In this document: positions 58,574 to 64,000 of the stretch, piece by piece
Layout of the letters: each line of letters opens with the position of its first letter
How positions within the stretch are numbered: position 1 is the first letter of the stretch
Source of the DNA: Flavobacterium pectinovorum
Lineage (GTDB): Bacteria; Bacteroidota; Bacteroidia; Flavobacteriales; Flavobacteriaceae
Direction: 5' to 3'
Assembly: GCF_006438875.1 (NCBI RefSeq)
Contig: NZ_RCZH01000015.1
Coordinates: forward strand, 1-64,000
DNA length: 64,000 nt
The notes under the pieces: model-generated
Told to the model about the DNA's origin: nothing
Database searches by the model: none
Seen by the model: only the letters and a program-made list of their open reading frames with translations
Position numbers and translations under genes: made by a program

Positions 58574-59539
58574 CTATAAACTATTATCTTTTGTAAACTG
58601 AATTACCTCACTTAATTTACCAAATGCAATGGCAACAACTGTATCTGCAGCACCATAATATACCGCCAGTTTATCCTCTTTTTCATCGTGTAAAGCAGCG
58701 CATGGGAAAACCACATTTGGCACATCTCCAACCATTTCATAAAGTTCTGCAGGTCCTAATAAATAAGGTTGTGTTCTGTATTTTACTTTATCCGGCGAGT
58801 CAACATCAAGAAGTGCTGATCCCATTGCATAACGAAAACCGTTGCAGGTATTAATTACACCGTGATAAATCATTAACCAGCCTTCTTCAGTAAGAATCGG
58901 GATTGGTCCCGCTCCTACTTTGGTACATTGCCAGGCGCTGTCTTCAAAAGGCGTTGGTTTCATTACTAAACGGTGTTCTCCCCAATATTTCATATCCGGA
59001 CTATAACTAATCCAGATGTCTCCAAAAGGCGTATGTCCGTTATCACTTGGGCGGCTTAACATGGCATATTTTCCGTTTATTTTTTGTGGAAATAAAACAC
59101 CATTTCTGTTAAAAGGCAAAAAGGCATTTTCGCATTGAAAGAATTCTTTAAAATCAAAAGTATATCCAATACCAATTGTGGGTCCGTTGTAACCGTTACA
59201 CCAAGTAATCCAGTAACGATCTTCGATAAATACCACACGCGGATCGTATTTATATGCCGATTCGATCATGTCTGTATTTCCTGCCTGCATTACAATTGGT
59301 TCGTGGTTGATATCCCAATCTATTCCGTTTTTACTAAAACCGGCAAAAATATTCATTTGAACCGCTTTGTTATCACATCTGAAAACTCCCGCAAAACCAT
59401 CTCCAAAAGGAACTACAGCACTATTAAAAATACTGTTTGATGATGGAATCGCATATCTGTTGATAATTGGATTTTCAGAATATCTCCACATTACGTCGTT
59501 ACTGTTTTCTGGTCTGTCTTGCCAAGGAATACTGCTCAT
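58574..59539 (-). CDS. GH130 beta-mannoside phosphorylase
   Basis: Start chosen at 59539 (MSSIPWQDRPENSNDVMWRY); the upstream in-frame extension to 59605 is a Lys-rich stretch in repeat DNA. About 321 residues, a five-bladed propeller with RYSENPIINRY, FNSAVVPFGDGFAGVFRCDN, YDPRVVFIEDRYWITWCN and WLMIYHG. No signal peptide, so cytoplasmic, as expected for an enzyme using inorganic phosphate. Family members split mannosyl-beta-1,4-glucose, -GlcNAc or mannobiose to mannose-1-phosphate. In this context the N-glycan core disaccharide Man-GlcNAc is the best guess. Confidence 0.88.
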   Translation of the reverse strand: MSSIPWQDRPENSNDVMWRYSENPIINRYAIPSSNSIFNSAVVPFGDGFAGVFRCDNKAVQMNIFAGFSKNGIDWDINHEPIVMQAGNTDMIESAYKYDPRVVFIEDRYWITWCNGYNGPTIGIGYTFDFKEFFQCENAFLPFNRNGVLFPQKINGKYAMLSRPSDNGHTPFGDIWISYSPDMKYWGEHRLVMKPTPFEDSAWQCTKVGAGPIPILTEEGWLMIYHGVINTCNGFRYAMGSALLDVDSPDKVKYRTQPYLLGPAELYEMVGDVPNVVFPCAALHDEKEDKLAVYYGAADTVVAIAFGKLSEVIQFTKDNSL

Positions 59540-59599
59540 TATTATTTTGTTTTTTTGTTTTTTGTTTTTGTCTTTTACTTCTAAAGAATTGTCTTTTTT

Positions 59600-59740
59600 A
59601 AACACATAGAATCATAGTTTTTGGAATCGCTTAAAAAAGGCGTTTCACTTGCATTAACAATCATAGCTATGTGTTAGAAACTAGTTTCTTTTTATATTCT
59701 TTTATACACATTTGAAACCTATGTTTCTATGTGTTTAAAT
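59600..59740. repeat. ACACATAG-family repeat upstream of GH130
   Basis: AACACATAGAATCATAG (59601) and CTATGTTTCTATGTGTTTAA (59718-59737) bracket a segment with GGCGTTTCACTTGCATTAACA and CATAGCTATGTGTTAGAAAC. It matches the left half of the repeat region at 50160-50345. It should lie in the promoter or leader of the GH130 operon. Confidence 0.75.
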
Positions 59741-59749
59741 AGTACTCTC

Positions 59750-60250
59750 AATTTTGTCCTTCTGACGGAGGAAGGATCACACTAGAAACTTAGTAATCTT
59801 CATCTTCAATCTTTATCGAGTTTCTCGCGGAGATTCCTCGTTCCTCGGAATGACAAACTATGCGTGGAACTTTCTCAATCTTTGTCAATCTTTGCCGAGT
59901 TACGTGTGTGATTCCTCGTTCCTCGGAATGACAAACTTTGGCTTGAAGCTTTGTCAATCTTTGTCAATCTTTGTAGAGTTACTCGCGGAGATTCCTCGTT
60001 CCTCGGAATGACAAACTATGCGTGGAACTTTCTCAATCTTTGTCAATCTTTGTAGAGTTTCTCGCGGAGATTCCTCGTTCCTCGGAATGACAAACTATAC
60101 GTGGAACTTTCTCAATCTTTGCCGAGTTACGTGTGTGATTCCTCGTTCCTCGGAATGACAAACTATGCGTGGAACTTTCTCAATCTTTGTCAATCTTTGT
60201 AGAGTTTCTCGCGGAGATTCCTCGTTCCTCGGAATGACAAACTATGCGTG
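59750..60250. repeat. Six-copy tandem array, period about 79 bp (REP-derived)
   Basis: CCTCGTTCCTCGGAATGACA begins at 59836, 59914, 59994, 60073, 60141 and 60220, giving spacings of 78, 80, 79, 68 and 79. Intervening DNA is also shared (AACTTTCTCAATCTTTG, GAGTTTCTCGCGGAGATT) with two alternating versions (CTCGCGGAGATT or ACGTGTGTGATT). An incomplete, inverted-type partner (TCCTTCTGACGGAGGAAGGA) stands at about 59757. No gene lies in 59606-60283. Confidence 0.9.
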
Positions 60251-60283
60251 TAAAATTTTCTAATTGACTAATTTTCTAATTGA

Positions 60284-62161
60284 CTAATCTTCTATTTTTC
60301 TAACCTTATCCAACCACGTGAACTTTAATATTGTTGTTGTCACTAAAAACACAATTAATGCTGTAATTGCTTTTGGATAATCTCTGATAATAAAAAATAT
60401 CGGAAGCAAAATCATACTCGACTGCCACACAATTCCGATGGCACAATTCAGCATATCTTTCCAGAAATCATTATTTTTTTCGAAAGTTAAATCCTCTGCT
60501 TTTAATAATTTATAAACCGGACTCCAAAATCCCCAAGGTCTTACGTTTGAATAGAATGATTTTAAAACTTCGATGTCTGTTGGTTTACTTAAAAACGTTC
60601 CCAGAATACAACCTAAAATAGAAAAGCCAAATATTATTGGAAACAGATAAATTGCCTGTACTTGTGCTAAATTGTATAAAAATGAACCTTCGGATAAACT
60701 TCCTTTGGCCTGGCCTAAAGCAAATTGTAAAGAAGCAACAACCAATCCGGCGAACATTCCCCAGAAATAACCCCAGCCATTAAAGCGCCACCAAATCCAT
60801 TTTAAGAAATTGGCTGCAACGTAACCTCCGTACAAAGCACTTGTAATCCAGAGCGTTAATGAATTGATTGAGTCTGCAAAAAATCCCATGAAAACTCCTA
60901 AACCAACCACCAGGAAAGACGAAATCTGACTTACTTTGATGTAATGTTCGTTTGTTGCAACAGGTTTAAAGTATTTTTTATAAATATCATTTACAATATA
61001 TGCCGGTCCTGCATTTACAAAAGCGGAAAATCCGGACATGAATGCGGCTAATAATCCGGCTAATAAAATTCCTTTGATTCCAACGGGAATGTATAAATTG
61101 ACCACTTTTGGCATTAATAATTCCAGATCGGCTCCGGTTAAATGTACGTTTGCATTTAATTCCGGCGCCATATTTACAAGGGCAATTACCACGATTCCGG
61201 TAATTAATAAATATCTCGGAATAAATAAAATCAAGTTGGTGAAACCACTCATGTATGCTGCTTCTTTTACCGATTTGGTAGACAGCACTCTTTGTAAATC
61301 GTAACTTGGCGTTGGACCTGCAATACTGGCAAAAAATCCTTTGAACAAGGTCATTCCGATAAAAGCGCCAAACATTTTATACCCTTCAGAATCGATCAAA
61401 TGATTGAACGTTTGAAACTTATCACTCCACTGAGTTTCAAATTGCCATCCAAAGAAAACATTTTTCCACTCTTCGGTAATAACCGAATTAATCTGAATAT
61501 CTGTATAATTAATAAAAGCATAACCGGCAATTAAAACTCCGGCCACAATCATGATTAAATATTGTACAACTTCTGTGGCTACAACCGAAAACATTCCGCC
61601 TTTTACGGTGTAAATTGTAGTTAGAAAAATGATTATCAAGGCATAAGAACGCTCTGAAGTCAATAGAATTAAATCGCCGTAATGAAGCGTTAAATCCCAC
61701 GGAAGAATAATGGTCACAAATTTTCCGATTCCTTCAAAAAAGTAAGCAATAAAACCAATGGTCGAAATAATGGCAAAAATGGCCACAATAATATGGGATG
61801 CTTTTCCGGCTCTGTCGCTTCCAAAACGGGTTAAAATCCATTCAGATCCTGTCATTACTTTTGATCTCCTGATCCAGACGGCGAGAAACATCATAACAAA
61901 AATCTGATTCCATATTGGCCAAAGCCACATAAACATAAAACTTTTTACGCCGTATAAAAAAAGTACTCCAATCATCCAGGAAGTTCCTGAAACATCAAAC
62001 ATTCCTGATCCGTTGCTTAGACCTAAAAAATACCATTTGATTGTTTTCCCGCCAAGAAAATAATCATCTAATCCTTTTTTTGCTTTTCTTGAAATCCAAA
62101 TTCCTATACTCACAGAGAGCAGAATATAAGCTACGATTATCGATACGTCAATTACATCCAT
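60284..62161 (-). CDS. Sodium:solute symporter (SSS family)
   Basis: The protein has 625 residues and is highly hydrophobic, with about 13-14 membrane helices. Family marks: YFLGGKTIKWYFLGLSNGSG near residue 35, GSEWILTRFGSDRAGKASHI, YDLQRVLSTKSVKEAAYMSG and LLAGLLAAFMSGFSAFVNAG. Probably carries a sugar across the inner membrane. With GH130 and no other inner-membrane transporter in view, it may import the disaccharide that GH130 phosphorolyses. It is 34 bp downstream of the second GH92 gene. Confidence 0.9.
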   Translation of the reverse strand: MDVIDVSIIVAYILLSVSIGIWISRKAKKGLDDYFLGGKTIKWYFLGLSNGSGMFDVSGTSWMIGVLFLYGVKSFMFMWLWPIWNQIFVMMFLAVWIRRSKVMTGSEWILTRFGSDRAGKASHIIVAIFAIISTIGFIAYFFEGIGKFVTIILPWDLTLHYGDLILLTSERSYALIIIFLTTIYTVKGGMFSVVATEVVQYLIMIVAGVLIAGYAFINYTDIQINSVITEEWKNVFFGWQFETQWSDKFQTFNHLIDSEGYKMFGAFIGMTLFKGFFASIAGPTPSYDLQRVLSTKSVKEAAYMSGFTNLILFIPRYLLITGIVVIALVNMAPELNANVHLTGADLELLMPKVVNLYIPVGIKGILLAGLLAAFMSGFSAFVNAGPAYIVNDIYKKYFKPVATNEHYIKVSQISSFLVVGLGVFMGFFADSINSLTLWITSALYGGYVAANFLKWIWWRFNGWGYFWGMFAGLVVASLQFALGQAKGSLSEGSFLYNLAQVQAIYLFPIIFGFSILGCILGTFLSKPTDIEVLKSFYSNVRPWGFWSPVYKLLKAEDLTFEKNNDFWKDMLNCAIGIVWQSSMILLPIFFIIRDYPKAITALIVFLVTTTILKFTWLDKVRKIED

Positions 62162-62195
62162 TCAATTATTTGTTTGTTGGTTAGTTACGTTTTGT

Positions 62196-64000
62196 TTATT
62201 TTTTTATTCCCCAGTTTTTATTTGGTTGTGGTCCCATTATAAAATGAAGAGTTCCTCCTTTTAAAATCTGTTGATGTGTAATTGTTGTTTGATTGAATTC
62301 GGCTCCGTTTAATGTTGCCGACTGGATATAAAAGTTTTTGTCTGAAACATTTTCTGCTTCGATTACAAAAGATTTTCCTCCCTCGAGATTGATTTTTGCT
62401 TTTTTGAAAATCGGACTTCCAATTTCGTATTCTCCAGAAGCCGGATTCATTGGATAGAATCCCATTGAACTAAAGATATACCAAGCCGACATTTGTCCGC
62501 AATCTTCGTTTCCGCTTAAGCCGTTTGGTGTTGTATTGTATTGTGTATCTAAGATATGACGTACCCAATATTGTGTTCTCCAAGGCTGATTGGCATGATT
62601 GAACATGTATGCAATATGATGACTTGGTTCGTTTCCGTGTGCATATTGCCCAATTAATCCAGAAATATCTGCCGAAACATTATTTCCGGTAATCTCAGAA
62701 CTTTCGGTAAATAATTGCTCTAATCGTTTGGTAAAGTTTTCGTTACTTCCGTGAAGTGTAATTAAATTATCAACATTTTGAGGTACAAACCAGCTGTGCT
62801 GCCAGGCATTTCCTTCGGTATAATCTGTGTGTTCTCTATGGTTGGAATGTTTTGGGTCGAAAGGTTCATTCCATGATTTTCCGTCTTCAGATTTTCCTCT
62901 CATAAATCCTGTTTTCGGATCAAATAAATATTGATAAGCCTGAGATCTTTTTAAGAAAAATTGATAATCGTCGTTTTTACCCAACGCTTTTGCCATTTGC
63001 GCCACACACCAATCGTCATAAGCGTATTCTAAAGTTATGGTAACCGATTCGTCTAATAAATTATACGGAATGTAACCGAATTTTTTGTAGAAATTCAATC
63101 CGCGTTCATCCTGCATCATAGTCGTTTTCATGGCTTGATACGCTTTTTCGGCATCAAAACCTTTTATTCCTTTTAAGTACGCATCGACGATTACAGGAAT
63201 CGAATGATATCCTGTCATGGTATTGGTTTCATTGGCGTATAAAGTCCAGACCGGTAGTATTCTTTTTGTGTCGTAATACGATAACATTGAGTTTACAATG
63301 TCTGATGTTTTATCCGGAGCCAACAAAGTCAATAATGGATTTTCGGCTCTAAAAGTATCCCATAGTGATAAGGTCGAGTAAGCGGTATAATCTATTGTAG
63401 TAGCAATTTGATCATCCTCTTTTCTAAACTGACCGTTTTTATCACTATAGGCTACAGGGGCAACTAGGGCGTGGAACATCGCGGTATAGAAAATGGTCTT
63501 CAATGAATCTATTGGGGTTTCGACTTCTATTTTACTTAAAGCAGTATTCCATATCGTAGAAGCTGCAGATTTTGTGCTGTCGAAAGTTGATTTTTCATCG
63601 TCTAAATTGTCTTTGGCATTAGCCACACTTACAGATGAAAGTGCCACTTTTATAAACAATTCATTTGTATTATTAGCTTCAAAAAATAATTGTGCAACTG
63701 TGTTTTCTCCTTCGGCTTTATTTCCGGTAATTACTTGTTTATTCGGTAATAAAACAGATTCTGAAATGGGCTTTGAAAACTTAGCCACAAAAAATACTTT
63801 CTGATTTTTTGCCCATCCGGTACTAAAACGATAACCACTTATCGTGTATTGATCTTCTATTGTAAGTCCGGTTTTTACTGCTTTATCCCAATTTATAGCA
63901 AAACCAAGATCAATCACGACAGATTGTTTGTCGTTTTTGGTAAAGGTATATTTATGGAAGGCTGTGCGTTGTGAAGAAGTTAATTCTACATTGATTTTAG
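62196..64000 (-). CDS. GH92 exo-alpha-mannosidase, N-terminus beyond the window
   Basis: The frame is open from the right edge (KINVELTSSQRTAFHKYTFT at 64000 downward), so an N-terminal part of about 150-200 residues is missing. GH92 features: SLWDTFRAENPLLTLLAPDK, SLEYAYDDWCVAQMAKALGK-type blocks, and SGNEDCGQMSAWYIFSSMGF with the expected general-acid Glu (62505-62507). Linkage not readable. This canonical block contrasts with the Asp version in the GH92 at 46375, so the two probably differ in specificity. First visible gene of the GH92-symporter unit. Confidence 0.9.
   Translation of the reverse strand, partial: KINVELTSSQRTAFHKYTFTKNDKQSVVIDLGFAINWDKAVKTGLTIEDQYTISGYRFSTGWAKNQKVFFVAKFSKPISESVLLPNKQVITGNKAEGENTVAQLFFEANNTNELFIKVALSSVSVANAKDNLDDEKSTFDSTKSAASTIWNTALSKIEVETPIDSLKTIFYTAMFHALVAPVAYSDKNGQFRKEDDQIATTIDYTAYSTLSLWDTFRAENPLLTLLAPDKTSDIVNSMLSYYDTKRILPVWTLYANETNTMTGYHSIPVIVDAYLKGIKGFDAEKAYQAMKTTMMQDERGLNFYKKFGYIPYNLLDESVTITLEYAYDDWCVAQMAKALGKNDDYQFFLKRSQAYQYLFDPKTGFMRGKSEDGKSWNEPFDPKHSNHREHTDYTEGNAWQHSWFVPQNVDNLITLHGSNENFTKRLEQLFTESSEITGNNVSADISGLIGQYAHGNEPSHHIAYMFNHANQPWRTQYWVRHILDTQYNTTPNGLSGNEDCGQMSAWYIFSSMGFYPMNPASGEYEIGSPIFKKAKINLEGGKSFVIEAENVSDKNFYIQSATLNGAEFNQTTITHQQILKGGTLHFIMGPQPNKNWGIKK

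Noticed and set aside
59750..60250. CRISPR array
   Set aside because: The intervals between the repeated cores are themselves homologous, not unique spacers, the period is long, and no cas genes are near.

Overview
The window looks like chromosomal DNA from a Bacteroidota bacterium of the Flavobacterium kind. It is AT-rich and has two SusC/SusD pairs, a FecR/ECF-sigma pair and glycan-degradation genes. Where promoters can be read they fit the flavobacterial pattern TTG-N17-23-TAnnTTTG.

LEFT THIRD (1-19.28 kb), accessory. Positions 1-4.8 kb carry three related secreted surface-protein genes: one with identical 258-bp tandem repeats running off the left edge, one visibly G+C-richer, and one nonsense-truncated duplicate. 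A decayed IS3-family element follows (about 5.3-6.56 kb). Next is a two-gene operon of uncharacterised proteins (a FabZ-like hotdog protein and a 198-aa partner), behind a well-formed promoter with a 20-bp perfect palindrome over the expected transcription start. A stand-alone NRPS-type enzyme (adenylation, carrier, reductase) lies divergently at 9.0-12.1 kb. A sulfur-mobilisation operon (SufS-type cysteine desulfurase, SufE, SAM methyltransferase) lies between two direct copies of an IS1-like element. A GNAT/HTH bicistron and remnants of IS21 and IS1182 elements complete it. The region ends at about 19.26-19.31 kb in what looks like the 3' end of a tRNA or tmRNA plus its terminator, a probable attachment site.

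MIDDLE (19.4-36.1 kb): a DsbD-like reductase with a class V aminotransferase, then a peptide-uptake-like locus: ECF sigma, FecR anti-sigma, STN-containing SusC, SusD, two TlpA-like thioredoxins and an M16 peptidase with a 15-residue Asn tract.

RIGHT (36.4-64 kb): a polysaccharide utilisation locus almost entirely on the minus strand: LacI regulator, BNR-propeller protein, SusD, SusC, GH3, GH92, GH29, GH20, GH2, a TIM-barrel lipoprotein, a CBM9-like protein, GH130, a sodium:solute symporter and a second GH92 running off the right edge. The set matches stepwise trimming of N-glycans: fucose, galactose, HexNAc and alpha-mannose removed outside, then an intracellular GH130 phosphorylase for a mannosyl core disaccharide. 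The gaps between its tightly packed operons hold families of intergenic repeats, including a six-copy array with a period near 79 bp.

All family calls come from reading motifs by eye; no database search was run.
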